A DNA stretch of 64,000 nt, taken from an uncultured Parabacteroides sp. (GTDB taxonomy: Bacteria > Bacteroidota > Bacteroidia > Bacteroidales > Tannerellaceae). This document shows, in pieces, positions 17,029 through 25,694 of the stretch. The DNA is taken from contig CAKVBA010000004.1 of NCBI GenBank assembly GCA_934725305.1, forward strand, positions 38,165 to 102,164. Reading direction: 5' to 3'. Positions within the stretch are counted from its first letter, which is position 1; each line of letters begins with the position of its first letter. The notes beneath the pieces are model-generated. The model did not search any database. It saw only the letters and a program-made list of their open reading frames with translations, and was not told the origin of the DNA. Position numbers and translations under genes: made by a program.

Positions 17029-18011
17029 TTTTCCCAATCTGTATTTTCAGTTAATGAATAGCCGGCTGCGGTGAAGAGCACTTTGTCGTCTTCCACCTTG
17101 CAGCCGATGGTTGTCAATAAATCTCCAATAATGGCAGAGTTGATGCCAATATACAATGCCTTCTGTTGTGTTTCTTGTGTCAATTGAGCTCTACCACCCG
17201 AGAAGCGCAGGAAGGCTTTCGGGTTGATGAAGCGGAAAAGAGCGATACTTGTCAGCAGCTCCTCTTCGTTGAGCGGCTGGGTGTTTTCGAGCGGAGTGCC
17301 AGGAATAGGCTGCAATAAGTTCAATGGAATTGACAGGATTTCCTCTTTCTGTAGGAATAGAGCCATCTCGATACGTTGTTCCATGGTTTCACCCATGCCG
17401 ATGATGCCACCTGAGCAGATGCGGAAACCAATCTCGCGTGCCATGTGGATGGTGTTCATCTTCTGTTCGATGGTATGAGTTGTACATAGCTTACCGAAAT
17501 AAGAGGGTGCAGTTTCGATATTACAGTGATAGTTCTCGATGCCACTGTCATAAAGAGCTTGCAGCTTTTCACGGTCGAGCAAGCCCATGGAAGCACAGCA
17601 TTTGATTGGGCTTGCCTGTTTGATGCTTTTGACTATTTCGGTAATCTTCTGCACATCTGTATTGCTGACATACTTACCGCTGGTCACCAGAGCAAAGCGT
17701 CCGATTCCCTGTTTACTGTTGTATGTGGCATGTCTCAAGCACTCTTCGGCCGATAATAGAGGATAGAGATTGACTTTTGTCTTGTAATGTCCGGATTGGG
17801 CACACCATTTACAATCTTCGCTGCAGTTGCCACTTTTTGCATTGATGATTGAGCAGGTATCAAACATATTACCTTTGAAATGGTGGGTGATTTCATGAGC
17901 CGCTTTATAAAGAGCCTCTTTATTGGGATGATTAGCCAGGCTGATAGCCTCTGCTTCATTGATTAGTCCTCCGTTCAATACTTTTTGTTTCAGTAATTCT
18001 ATCTGTTCCAT
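17025..18011 (-). CDS. bioB: Biotin synthase
   Basis: The 328-residue radical-SAM enzyme inserts sulfur into dethiobiotin. [20 protein letters not shown] near residue 60 is the CxxxCxxC [4Fe-4S] motif. [28 protein letters not shown] and FSGGRAQL are conserved BioB blocks that supply the [2Fe-2S] ligands and the substrate pocket. It heads the order bioB-A-F-G-C-D. The start codon lies only about 20 bp after a terminator-like hairpin, so read-through or attenuation may control the operon. Confidence 0.97.
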   Translation of the reverse strand: MEQIELLKQKVLNGGLINEAEAISLANHPNKEALYKAAHEITHHFKGNMFDTCSIINAKSGNCSEDCKWCAQSGHYKTKVNLYPLLSAEECLRHATYNSKQGIGRFALVTSGKYVSNTDVQKITEIVKSIKQASPIKCCASMGLLDREKLQALYDSGIENYHCNIETAPSYFGKLCTTHTIEQKMNTIHMAREIGFRICSGGIIGMGETMEQRIEMALFLQKEEILSIPLNLLQPIPGTPLENTQPLNEEELLTSIALFRFINPKAFLRFSGGRAQLTQETQQKALYIGINSAIIGDLLTTIGCKVEDDKVLFTAAGYSLTENTDWEK

Positions 18012-18031
18012 AATTGATGTTTTAAAAGCAA

Positions 18032-18073
18032 AAGCGGAAGAAAACTCTTTTAGCCAAGAGCTTTCCCCCGCTT
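18032..18073 (-). terminator. Terminator-like hairpin just upstream of bioB (possible attenuator)
   Basis: In the direction of transcription, AAGCGGGGGAAAGCTCTT pairs with AAGAGTTTTCTTCCGCTT (18-bp stem, three mismatches, 6-nt loop), followed by TTGCTTTTAAA. The run of T residues and the 20-nt distance to the bioB ATG fit an intrinsic terminator that would silence the biotin genes unless bypassed. Confidence 0.6.
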
Positions 18074-18078
18074 CCTAT

Positions 18079-18450
18079 TCATAAAGAATAATGATCAGTA
18101 AAATAGGTAGTATGCGCCTGATGGCAAGTCACAGTCTGTTCTCTCATAGACAAAACTGTCCATGATGCCCAAACAGAGGCGATGTCCTTCAGTAAATCGG
18201 TAATCTTTTCTGTCAGTTCACGGATTGTCATAGCTCCATAGGCAACACTCTTTTCAGAGCAAGAGGAAGCTGTGTGCAGTGACAGATTCTTTTCTAGAAA
18301 CCGATCTGCTATGTGAGCCGACAGATGGCCAATCGTTACTACCTGTTTCCGACTGATAAAGGCCGCATACCGTTTCCTGCTCCATCTGCGAAAACGGAGT
18401 ACTGGCTGTTGAGCACAGCACTTAGAGAAAATGGTATGCGCTCTTTTCAT
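18079..18450 (-). CDS. Small basic protein with FRRWSRK motif
   Basis: A 123-residue frame starts at an ATG 5 bp after the peptide-transporter stop and ends just before the bioB leader hairpin. Its first half is strongly basic: RFRRWSRKRYAAFISRKQ, then VVTIGHLSAHIADRFLEK. I recall short Bacteroidetes proteins with the same 'FRRWSRKxYAxF...VTIGxL' pattern near vitamin-related genes, but no function is known to me. It might be a real protein or a transcribed leader with coding capacity. Codon composition is unremarkable. No membrane helix or metal motif is seen. Confidence 0.5.
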   Translation of the reverse strand: MKRAHTIFSKCCAQQPVLRFRRWSRKRYAAFISRKQVVTIGHLSAHIADRFLEKNLSLHTASSCSEKSVAYGAMTIRELTEKITDLLKDIASVWASWTVLSMREQTVTCHQAHTTYFTDHYSL

Positions 18451-18454
18451 CGGA

Positions 18455-19954
18455 TTAGCAAACCTTATTAAGTTTCTTGATAATTGCAAAGATAAACAGA
18501 GCTGCTACCACGCAGATGCACATCAATGTACCCCAAACGATTGTAAGGTCCATATTCCACATGTGACCCGGGATAGAAACCAACTTGTTACCCAAAGCTG
18601 TTGCAACGAACCAAGCACCCATCATCATACCTTGATACTTCGGAGGAGCCACCTTTGTTACCAAAGAGATACCGATCGGTGAAAGCAGCAACTCTGCGAA
18701 TGTCAAGATCAAATAGGTTGAAACCAAAAGGTTCGGTGTTACGTCAGCCACGTGGTTGGGGTGATCAGATGCCGGCAGACCGATACAAGAAACAGTCATC
18801 ATCAAGTAAGCAGCAGCAGCAACCAACATACCCAAACCAATCTTAACCGGAGCTTTCGGTTCTTTACCCTTCTTAGCCAACCAGCCAAACAAGGCGATGC
18901 TGACAGGAGTAAGCATTACAACGAAGCAAGCGTTGAACTGCTGGAAGATCGGAGCAGATAGCTTCACTTCGGGTTCCAAATTATAGTAGTTGTAGCCCAA
19001 GATAGCCAAACCTGTGATGATTACAGCAGCATAGATACCTTTTGTCTTTGAAGTAGTGCTCTGGAATACGCCAAACAAACCATATACTAAGAAGATACAA
19101 GCCACAAGGTTGGTTACGTCGAACTGCATAGAAGCAATACCAGTAGAGGTAGTGGCTGTAAACTCATCAGCAAACCAAGTCAATGTCAAACCGTTCTGGT
19201 GGAATGCCATCCAGAAGAAGATTACTACGGCGAACACCAACAGCAAACATACGATACGTTCGCGAGTTTCTGCTGGAGACATTTCTTTAGTCTGCTTGTC
19301 ATCGGCCTTCTTTTCTTTCTTTACTGCAAGCACCTGAGCAAAGGTTGACTTACCAAATTTATAGATACAGATACTGGCAATGACAGAGATGCAAGCCACA
19401 GCAAAAGCGAAGTGATAAGAATCAGCTTTTGAATAGCCCAGGCTCGTCTGTGCCCATTCCATAGATTTGATTGCTGCAGTCGGAGCAAACAATGCACCTA
19501 CGTTGATCAACATATAGAACAGAGAGAAACCAGAGTCACGTTTATCAGCATACTTTGGATCATTGTAGAGGTTACCTACCATCACCTGCAAGTTGCCCTT
19601 AAACATACCTGTGCCGGCACTTACCAGCAACAAAGCTGCACCCATGGCGATGATAGCCACTGTGCCGCTGCCCAAGGGGATAGAAAGCAGGAAGTAACCT
19701 GCGAACATAATAAAGATACCGATCACTACCATACGGGAATAGCCCCACTTATCGGCAGCCATACCGCCAAACAAAGGCAAGAAATAGACCAGTGTTAAAA
19801 ACCAAGTGTAAATCTCGGAAGCTACTCCAGCTTCGAACCCGAAATTCTCGCCGAGAAATAATGCAAATACTGCAAGCATGGTGTAATAACCAAAACGCTC
19901 GCCTGTGTTGGCCAATGCCAATGACCAAAGTCCTTTAGGTTGTCCTTCAAACAT
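18455..19954 (-). CDS. POT-family proton-coupled peptide transporter
   Basis: The 499-residue inner-membrane protein has about 12-14 hydrophobic helices. NTGERFGYYTM in the first helix matches the ExxERFxYY proton-coupling motif of POT/PTR transporters. GGMAADKWGYSR is the MFS loop 2-3 signature and GTGMFKGNLQVMVGNLY the PTR2 signature. LTFAELLLSPIGISLV and the C-terminal helices complete the family pattern. It imports di- and tripeptides with protons. It follows the DUF4831 gene by 29 bp and shares its promoter. Confidence 0.93.
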   Translation of the reverse strand: MFEGQPKGLWSLALANTGERFGYYTMLAVFALFLGENFGFEAGVASEIYTWFLTLVYFLPLFGGMAADKWGYSRMVVIGIFIMFAGYFLLSIPLGSGTVAIIAMGAALLLVSAGTGMFKGNLQVMVGNLYNDPKYADKRDSGFSLFYMLINVGALFAPTAAIKSMEWAQTSLGYSKADSYHFAFAVACISVIASICIYKFGKSTFAQVLAVKKEKKADDKQTKEMSPAETRERIVCLLLVFAVVIFFWMAFHQNGLTLTWFADEFTATTSTGIASMQFDVTNLVACIFLVYGLFGVFQSTTSKTKGIYAAVIITGLAILGYNYYNLEPEVKLSAPIFQQFNACFVVMLTPVSIALFGWLAKKGKEPKAPVKIGLGMLVAAAAYLMMTVSCIGLPASDHPNHVADVTPNLLVSTYLILTFAELLLSPIGISLVTKVAPPKYQGMMMGAWFVATALGNKLVSIPGHMWNMDLTIVWGTLMCICVVAALFIFAIIKKLNKVC

Positions 19955-19983
19955 AGTGTTTTAGATAATATTAGAGATTATAA

Positions 19984-21051
19984 CTATTGAATAATTTGTT
20001 TTATCGCGCCTGTTTCCGGATAGAAATAAACTTTTATCGGAGCCTTTTTGTCTTCAAACATAACCGGAGCCAAACCTTCGTGGCTACCAAATTGTGTAAT
20101 CTGTACTTCTCCCTTGAAAAGATTTATCTTGTTCATCATGATCTCGACATTGGCTTTTCCCGGAACGTTATAGACAATGCCTTTCAGTGATTTTTCTTTC
20201 TTTTCTGCTTCTTTTGGATCTAGTTGTGGAGCACGTTCCGTGGCTGTCAGGTTCATATAAACCGGAGCTCCTCCTAAGTCGTCAGCATCTAAGATACCTA
20301 AGCGACTTGAGAATCGGAACAGAATCTCTTTGTTCAAGTCTTCTTTGGGTTCTATTTCTACTTCATAGCTTTGTGTTTCTTTGGTACGTATGCCTGTGAA
20401 CAGGTTGGATAAAGATTTCTCCTGACTTTCCAACTGCTGAATCACCAGTTTCATGGCTTCACCATCGGGAGGAAGATTGTCTGCTTCACCCGTCAAGATG
20501 TTCATGCGGCTTTCGCGAATACGATAAATCTGCTTTGCGGCTACTTCTGCCTGTTTGGCTGTAGAACCTGCCATCAGTAATTCTTCCGATAAGACAGAGG
20601 CATCAGTTACCTTTTCTGTGGCTTTCTGTTTCTTGCTGGATGCTTTTTGAGCTGTTTCTTTTGGAGAGTATTCTGCATTGATAGAGCACAAGCGGCCATC
20701 TTCTGTTAAGTAGGCGTATGGAGCCACTGTTCCCTGTTTGAATTCGACAATGTATGTGTTGTCAGCATCGGGAACACCTCTGTTAAGTAAAGAGATTTTC
20801 CCTAATTCATAATAGACTTTGTTGTCTGTAATCACATCTTTAACGCCTAAGTATTTTTCTGCATACTGATAATAGGGACCCGCTTTACAAGTAACCTTGG
20901 TTACTTCAGCTTCTACTGTCAATACTGTTTTAGGCAATGTATAGGTAATTCCGAAATTATTTGCTTTGACTGCATTCTTTTTTACCACTTTGGTCTGTGC
21001 AATGAGCGGTAAAGAGAGAAGCAAGCTCGCTATGATGAAAATATGTTTCAT
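19984..21051 (-). CDS. DUF4831 family exported protein
   Basis: The 355-residue protein has an N-terminal signal peptide (HIFIIASLLLSLPLIAQ). The rest matches my recollection of DUF4831: a domain opening 'Y.LPKT.L.VE.E....' (ITYTLPKTVLTVEAEVTKVT), the YAEKYLGVKDV segment, an internal RIRESRMNILTGEADNLPPD block, and a C-terminal strand-rich domain ending YFYPETGAIKQI. The function is unknown; its cellular place is probably periplasm or outer-membrane-facing. It is the first gene of a two-gene unit with the peptide transporter, preceded by a good promoter. Confidence 0.8.
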   Translation of the reverse strand: MKHIFIIASLLLSLPLIAQTKVVKKNAVKANNFGITYTLPKTVLTVEAEVTKVTCKAGPYYQYAEKYLGVKDVITDNKVYYELGKISLLNRGVPDADNTYIVEFKQGTVAPYAYLTEDGRLCSINAEYSPKETAQKASSKKQKATEKVTDASVLSEELLMAGSTAKQAEVAAKQIYRIRESRMNILTGEADNLPPDGEAMKLVIQQLESQEKSLSNLFTGIRTKETQSYEVEIEPKEDLNKEILFRFSSRLGILDADDLGGAPVYMNLTATERAPQLDPKEAEKKEKSLKGIVYNVPGKANVEIMMNKINLFKGEVQITQFGSHEGLAPVMFEDKKAPIKVYFYPETGAIKQIIQ

Positions 21052-21086
21052 ATTTCAGTGTCTGTTTTAATTCGATAACGATTGCA

Positions 21087-21117
21087 CAAAGCTATGAAAT
21101 ATTTTCGGCTTCGCAAA
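21087..21117 (-). promoter_or_regulatory. Promoter of the DUF4831/peptide transporter unit
   Basis: On the minus strand, TTTG (21114-21117), 19 bp, then TAGCTTTG (21087-21094) is an exact match to the Bacteroidetes promoter. The start codon is about 36 bp downstream of the box. The rest of the gap to 21299 shows nothing recognisable. Confidence 0.7.
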
Positions 21118-21299
21118 TATTGACGGTAAAACATGCAAGATGTTTCTAAAAAGGTTTTCTGATTTTTGGGTTCAAAAGATAGGATAGAAGCGTAATCTGC
21201 GAGATGAGTCGTTGCGGATTGTGGAGTGATTTGTGAAAAAGGGGTCAGTGTTCGCTTTTTTCCATTGGTGATTTTTTATGTGCTAATTCCTCTGTGTGA

Positions 21300-21731
21300 T
21301 TACAGAGGAATTTTATCAACACGTCTTTGATGACGTCCGCCTTCGAAAGGAGTATTGAGGAATGCTTCAACACATTTGAAAGCCTCTTCCTTTTCGATGA
21401 AACGTCCCGGAAGCACTAAGATGTTGGCATCATTGTGAGCACGTGCCAAGCGAGCAATCTCTTCCATCCAGCAGTGTGCAGCACGAACACCTTGATGTTT
21501 GTTCAATGTCATACCAATGCCATTGCCGCTACCGCAGATAGCGATACCCGGATATACTTCGCCCTTTTCAACGGCAAATGCCAGCTTGTGTGCAAAATCA
21601 GGATAATCACAGCTTTCTGTTGAATAGGTGCCAAAATCTTTGTAAGCTAAACCTTTGCTATCGAAAAGAGTTTTGATCTGCTCTTTCAATTCAAAACCCG
21701 CGTGGTCGCAGCATAAACCAATTGTATTCAT
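21300..21731 (-). CDS. rpiB: Ribose-5-phosphate isomerase B
   Basis: The 143-residue RpiB/LacA-B family isomerase interconverts ribose-5-phosphate and ribulose-5-phosphate. IGLCCDHAGFELK is the N-terminal substrate-binding block, AICGSGNGIGMTLNKH contains the catalytic cysteine and phosphate loop, and HNDANILVLPGRFI is the conserved C-terminal block. The ATG at 21731 gives the usual family length; the longer frame would run back into the tkt terminator. It follows transketolase, the next pentose-phosphate enzyme, in the same direction. Confidence 0.95.
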   Translation of the reverse strand: MNTIGLCCDHAGFELKEQIKTLFDSKGLAYKDFGTYSTESCDYPDFAHKLAFAVEKGEVYPGIAICGSGNGIGMTLNKHQGVRAAHCWMEEIARLARAHNDANILVLPGRFIEKEEAFKCVEAFLNTPFEGGRHQRRVDKIPL

Positions 21732-21786
21732 AATATTTTGTATAAAAGGTGATCTGGAAATGTGAGGTGATATATATAAAAGGAAA

Positions 21787-21817
21787 GGTTGCATCAAAAC
21801 AATTATTTTGACGCACC
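21787..21817 (-). terminator. Terminator-type hairpin between tkt and rpiB
   Basis: GGTTGCATCAAAA pairs with TTTTGACGCACC around a short loop, with two mismatches. The stem belongs to the shared TGCATCAAAA family of terminators. It lies about 17 bp after the tkt stop and may be only partly effective, since rpiB follows. Confidence 0.6.
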
Positions 21818-21833
21818 CTCTCTATAATCCTAT

Positions 21834-23861
21834 TTATCCTAATAATTCTTTGACCTGTTTGTAAACATTCTGTCCGTTGAAGCCAAGCTTTTCGTCAAGA
21901 ACTTTGTATGGAGCAGAGAAACCAAATGATTCAAGACCCCAAATCTTTCCGTTGGCACCAACCAAACCTTCCAAGTTTACAGGAAGACCTGCAGTCAAAC
22001 CAAACTTCTTGGCATTAGCCGGCAATACAGATTCCTGATATTCCTTACTCTGGTTGCGGAATAAACCTTCAGAAGGAACAGAAACGATACGAACCTTAAC
22101 ACCTTCGGCGCGAAGTAAAGCAGCGCCTTCTACCAAGGTAGAAACTTCTGAGCCTGAAGCCAACAAGACAACATCAGCTTTTTCGTCTTCGTTAACAATG
22201 TAAGCACCCTTAGCTGCCTGCAAAGCATCTTTGTAGCGACAATCTGCAGTTGGCAGGTCTGTTACATTCTGACGAGAAAGAATCAAAGCACTCGGAGTAG
22301 AAGTGTTTTCCATCGCCAATTTCCAGGCAACAGTTGTTTCTTGAACGTCGGCCGGACGAAGAACTAACATAGAGTTTTTACCGCTGTGATTTTTCAGCTT
22401 TTCAAGCAGGCGTACTTGAGCTTCCTGTTCAACCGGTTCGTGAGTAGGACCATCTTCTCCTACGCGGAATGCATCGTGTGTCCAGATGAACTTAACAGGC
22501 AATTCCATCAAGGCCGCCATACGCATTGCCGGTTTCATGTAGTCAGAGAACACAAAGAATGTACCACATGCTGCAATTACACCACCATGCAGTGCCATAC
22601 CGATACATACGCAAGCCATTGTTAATTCAGCAACACCCGCCTGGAAGAATGCACCAGTGAAATCTCCCTTAGCAAGAGCGTGAGTTTTCTTTAAGAAGCC
22701 ATCTGTCTTGTCTGAGTTGGAAAGGTCGGCAGAAGCACAGATCATGTTTTCTACTTGAGTAGCCAAAACGCCTAATACTGTAGCAGATGCACCACGGGTT
22801 GCGTTGTTGGCCTTCTGTTCAATAGCTTCCCAGTTGATTTCGGGAGCTGTATTAGAGAACCATTTTTCCATCTTAGCAGCCAACTCCGGATTTGCTTTAG
22901 CCCATGCTTCCTTAGCTGCATAGCGTTCTGCAACGATAGCTTCCAGTTCTTTCGCACGTTTGGCATATAATTCAGCAACTTCGGGATATATAGTGAATGG
23001 ATTTTCAGGATCGCCACCCAAGTTCTTAACAGTTTCTTTGTAAGAAGCACCGGCAGCAGACAGTGGCTGTCCGTGAGTGCAAACTTTGTTTTCAAAACTG
23101 CTGTGGTCTTCGGCAATCGCACCTTTACCCATCAGTGTTGTTCCTATAATTAAGGTAGGACGGTTCTTTTCTGCCTGAGCTTCGATGATAGCCTGGCGGA
23201 TTTCAGCAACATCGTTACCATTGATCTTGATGACTTTCCAGCCCCATGCTTCATACTTCATGGCTACATTTTCATCATCTACCTCTTCTACAGTTGTAGA
23301 TAACTGAATGTTGTTGGCATCGTAGAACATGATCAGGTTGTCCAATCCTAATGTACCGGCAATACGTCCGGCACCCTGAGAGATCTCTTCCTGAACACCA
23401 CCATCAGAGATATAAGCATAGATGGTCTGGTTCATGACATCGCCCAAGCGAGCTTTTAAGAATTTAGCGGCAATTGCAGCACCAACGGCGTAAGTGTGGC
23501 CTTGTCCTAACGGGCCGGATGTGTTTTCAATACCACGCATAACATTTACTTCCGGATGGCCCGGTGTAACACTACCCCATTGACGGAATTGTCCTAATTC
23601 TTCCATTGTGAACTTCCCAGTTAGTGCTAATGTCGCATAGAGCATTGGAGACATGTGACCCGGATCCAGGAAGAAACGGTCTCTGCCTTCCCATGTCGGA
23701 TTCTTGGGATCATATATTAAGAACTCAGAGAACAGTACGTTGACAAAATCTGCACCACCCATGGCACCACCCGGGTGTCCGGATTTTGCTTTCTCTACCA
23801 TTGACGCAGCCAGAACACGTATGTTGTCAGCTGCTTTGTTCATTATATTAATATCGTTCAT
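21834..23861 (-). CDS. tkt: Transketolase
   Basis: The 675-residue thiamine-diphosphate enzyme transfers two-carbon units in the pentose phosphate pathway. Blocks seen: AKSGHPGGAMGGAD and LDPGHMSPMLYA in the N-terminal TPP domain, GPLGQGHTYAVGAA, and the TPP/Mg loop YISDGGVQEEISQG (Asp, then Asn in ANNIQLS). THDAFRVGEDGPTHEPVEQ is in the middle domain, and LESFGFSAPYKVLDE in the C-terminal domain. The length is typical. It is transcribed with rpiB downstream and has its own promoter-like box. Confidence 0.97.
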   Translation of the reverse strand: MNDINIMNKAADNIRVLAASMVEKAKSGHPGGAMGGADFVNVLFSEFLIYDPKNPTWEGRDRFFLDPGHMSPMLYATLALTGKFTMEELGQFRQWGSVTPGHPEVNVMRGIENTSGPLGQGHTYAVGAAIAAKFLKARLGDVMNQTIYAYISDGGVQEEISQGAGRIAGTLGLDNLIMFYDANNIQLSTTVEEVDDENVAMKYEAWGWKVIKINGNDVAEIRQAIIEAQAEKNRPTLIIGTTLMGKGAIAEDHSSFENKVCTHGQPLSAAGASYKETVKNLGGDPENPFTIYPEVAELYAKRAKELEAIVAERYAAKEAWAKANPELAAKMEKWFSNTAPEINWEAIEQKANNATRGASATVLGVLATQVENMICASADLSNSDKTDGFLKKTHALAKGDFTGAFFQAGVAELTMACVCIGMALHGGVIAACGTFFVFSDYMKPAMRMAALMELPVKFIWTHDAFRVGEDGPTHEPVEQEAQVRLLEKLKNHSGKNSMLVLRPADVQETTVAWKLAMENTSTPSALILSRQNVTDLPTADCRYKDALQAAKGAYIVNEDEKADVVLLASGSEVSTLVEGAALLRAEGVKVRIVSVPSEGLFRNQSKEYQESVLPANAKKFGLTAGLPVNLEGLVGANGKIWGLESFGFSAPYKVLDEKLGFNGQNVYKQVKELLG

Positions 23862-23885
23862 AATGATTAAAATGTTAAATTGCTA

Positions 23886-23893
23886 CAAATATA
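23886..23893 (-). promoter_or_regulatory. Candidate -7 box of tkt
   Basis: On the minus strand the box reads TATATTTG, a perfect TAnnTTTG, 25 bp before the ATG. A TTTG lies 16 bp further upstream. Confidence 0.45.
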
Positions 23894-24153
23894 TAGATAA
23901 TTCATTTGACAAACAATTCTTTTAGAGGGGAACGATTGTCGTTGATTCGAATTTTTCTGTCTTTTTATCACCGTATTCTTGTGTTTGAGTTGTCTGGGAG
24001 TAATTGTTTGGGTCAAAGTGTTGAGAAAGACATGCTTTAAGTGGTTATTGCTAAAATGGAACGGAGATTGCATGTGCATTTTATCAAGTGGTCTATATTC
24101 TCGGTGCAATACGTTATAAACTCATTGGAGGGTGAAGTGGATGTTGGTGAAAT

Positions 24154-24390
24154 CGGAGTGCCTACTCTGTCAAAAATGGGTGCCTACCCAATCCGAACGG
24201 AGTGCCTACCCAATTTTTCAAGAGTCTATACCCTTTTTCTGAAGACTCCCTAGACTTTCCCTTAAGAGTCTATGGTCTCTTTTTCGAATCCTTTTCAAAC
24301 GCGATTTGAATACCGTTCGAAAAAAGATGCCGACCTTTTTCCCAAAAGGGTGCGCCCTTTTTCAGAAAAGATGCCGACCTTTTTCCTGAA
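24154..24390. repeat. GTGCCTACCC repeat island 2
   Basis: Three CGGAGTGCCTAC-type units are followed by GAGTCTATACCCTTTTT and CCCTAGACTTT motifs shared with island 1. Two further copies of AAAGATGCCGACCTTTTTCC are separated by an AAAGGGTGCGCCCTTTTT palindrome. The stretch 23862-24153 holds no recognisable gene. Confidence 0.75.
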
Positions 24391-24396
24391 ATGGGA

Positions 24397-24432
24397 GAGG
24401 CTGCATCAAAACAACCATTTTGATACAGCCTC
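24397..24432 (-). terminator. Terminator of galK
   Basis: GAGGCTGCATCAAAA pairs with TTTTGATACAGCCTC around a 6-nt loop, about 25 bp after the galK stop. The stem belongs to the shared TGCATCAAAA family. Confidence 0.75.
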
Positions 24433-24456
24433 CTATGTGATAATAAGCTCTGTTGC

Positions 24457-25602
24457 TTAGCAAAGTTTGCGAGCGCCGTCGCTGATAACTACATTGTACA
24501 ATTTAGGTTCGTGTCCGAATTTTTCGGTATAAGCAGCGAATGCCTCTTTTACGAAGTTGTCATACAATTCTTCTTTTACCAAGTTGATTGTACAACCACC
24601 GAAACCACCGCCCATTACACGTGAACCGGTTACACCACATTTCTTAGCAATGTCGTTCAAGAAGTCCAACTCTTCACAGCTTACTTCATACAGTTTGCTC
24701 ATGCCATGGTGAGTTCCGTACATCTTTTTACCAACTGTCTCGTAGTCGCCCTTTTCCAAAGCATCACAAACATCCAATACTCGCTGAACCTCTTCGATTA
24801 CATATTCAGCGCGCATATAGTCTTCTGCGCTTACTTCGGCTTTTACCTCGTTCAGCATATCCATAGTGGCATCGCGTAGGAACTCAACTTCAGGATGTCT
24901 GTTGCGGATGGCAGCAACAACGTTTTCGCAAGACTGACGACGTTTGTTGTAGGCAGAAGATGCCAATTCGTGTTTAACAACCGAGTCGAGCAATACCAAT
25001 TTATAGCCAACCGGATTGAACGGGAAGTATTTATATTCTAATGAACGGCAATCCAAACGGATCAGGCTACCCTCTTTACCAAATACTGAAGCGAACTGGT
25101 CCATGATACCACAGTTGACACCGCAGTAGTTGTGTTCAGTTGACTGACCAATCTTGGCCAATTCAAATTTGTCAATATTCAGATTGAACAGGTCGTTCAT
25201 GGCAAAGGCGTATGTGCTTTCCAATGCAGCAGAAGAAGACATACCTGCTCCTAATGGAACATCACCTGCAAATACTGTATCAAAACCTTTTACTTCGCCA
25301 CCACGTTTGATGATTTCGCGGCATACACCGAAAATGTAGCGAGCCCAGCTTGCCTGAGGTGCACTTTCTTCGGTCAGACCAAATTCGGCATAATCGTTCA
25401 GGTCAAGAGCAAATGCGCGGATCTTATCTGTTCCGTTCGGCTTGATCTCAGCAATCATACCTTTGTCAATAGCACCCGGAAATACGAAACCGCCATTGTA
25501 GTCGGTGTGTTCACCAATCAGATTGATACGACCAGGAGAGGTATAAACGCTACCAGCAGCGTTGAATAATTCTTGGAATTTTTCCCTAATTCTTTGTTGC
25601 AT
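24457..25602 (-). CDS. galK: Galactokinase
   Basis: The 381-residue GHMP-family kinase phosphorylates galactose at C1 (Leloir pathway). SPGRINLIGEHTDYNGGFVF near residue 20 is the galactokinase signature, PLGAGMSSSAALE is the GHMP ATP-binding loop, and GSRVMGGGFGGCTINLV is the C-terminal GHMP motif. The length is typical. It forms a unit with the upstream sugar symporter and mutarotase. Confidence 0.97.
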   Translation of the reverse strand: MQQRIREKFQELFNAAGSVYTSPGRINLIGEHTDYNGGFVFPGAIDKGMIAEIKPNGTDKIRAFALDLNDYAEFGLTEESAPQASWARYIFGVCREIIKRGGEVKGFDTVFAGDVPLGAGMSSSAALESTYAFAMNDLFNLNIDKFELAKIGQSTEHNYCGVNCGIMDQFASVFGKEGSLIRLDCRSLEYKYFPFNPVGYKLVLLDSVVKHELASSAYNKRRQSCENVVAAIRNRHPEVEFLRDATMDMLNEVKAEVSAEDYMRAEYVIEEVQRVLDVCDALEKGDYETVGKKMYGTHHGMSKLYEVSCEELDFLNDIAKKCGVTGSRVMGGGFGGCTINLVKEELYDNFVKEAFAAYTEKFGHEPKLYNVVISDGARKLC

Positions 25603-25638
25603 GATATTTTTCTTTTTAGGTTAATCATTTATTGATAC

Positions 25639-25677
25639 AAAGAATCATTCGGCCGGTTAAGTGCCGAATGATTCTTT
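25639..25677 (-). terminator. Perfect 15-bp hairpin between symporter gene and galK
   Basis: AAAGAATCATTCGGC pairs without mismatch with GCCGAATGATTCTTT around a 9-nt loop in the 92-bp gap. The A/T-rich base of the stem fits a terminator that lowers galK expression or a processing site inside the operon. Confidence 0.65.
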
Positions 25678-25694
25678 ATGGATTGTTCTTTTAA

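Noticed and set aside
21732..21797. 22-residue N-terminal extension of rpiB
   Set aside because: It would run back toward the tkt terminator hairpin and is absent from usual RpiB length.
23862..24153. Riboswitch upstream of tkt
   Set aside because: No conserved riboswitch core could be recognised; only the promoter box is supported.
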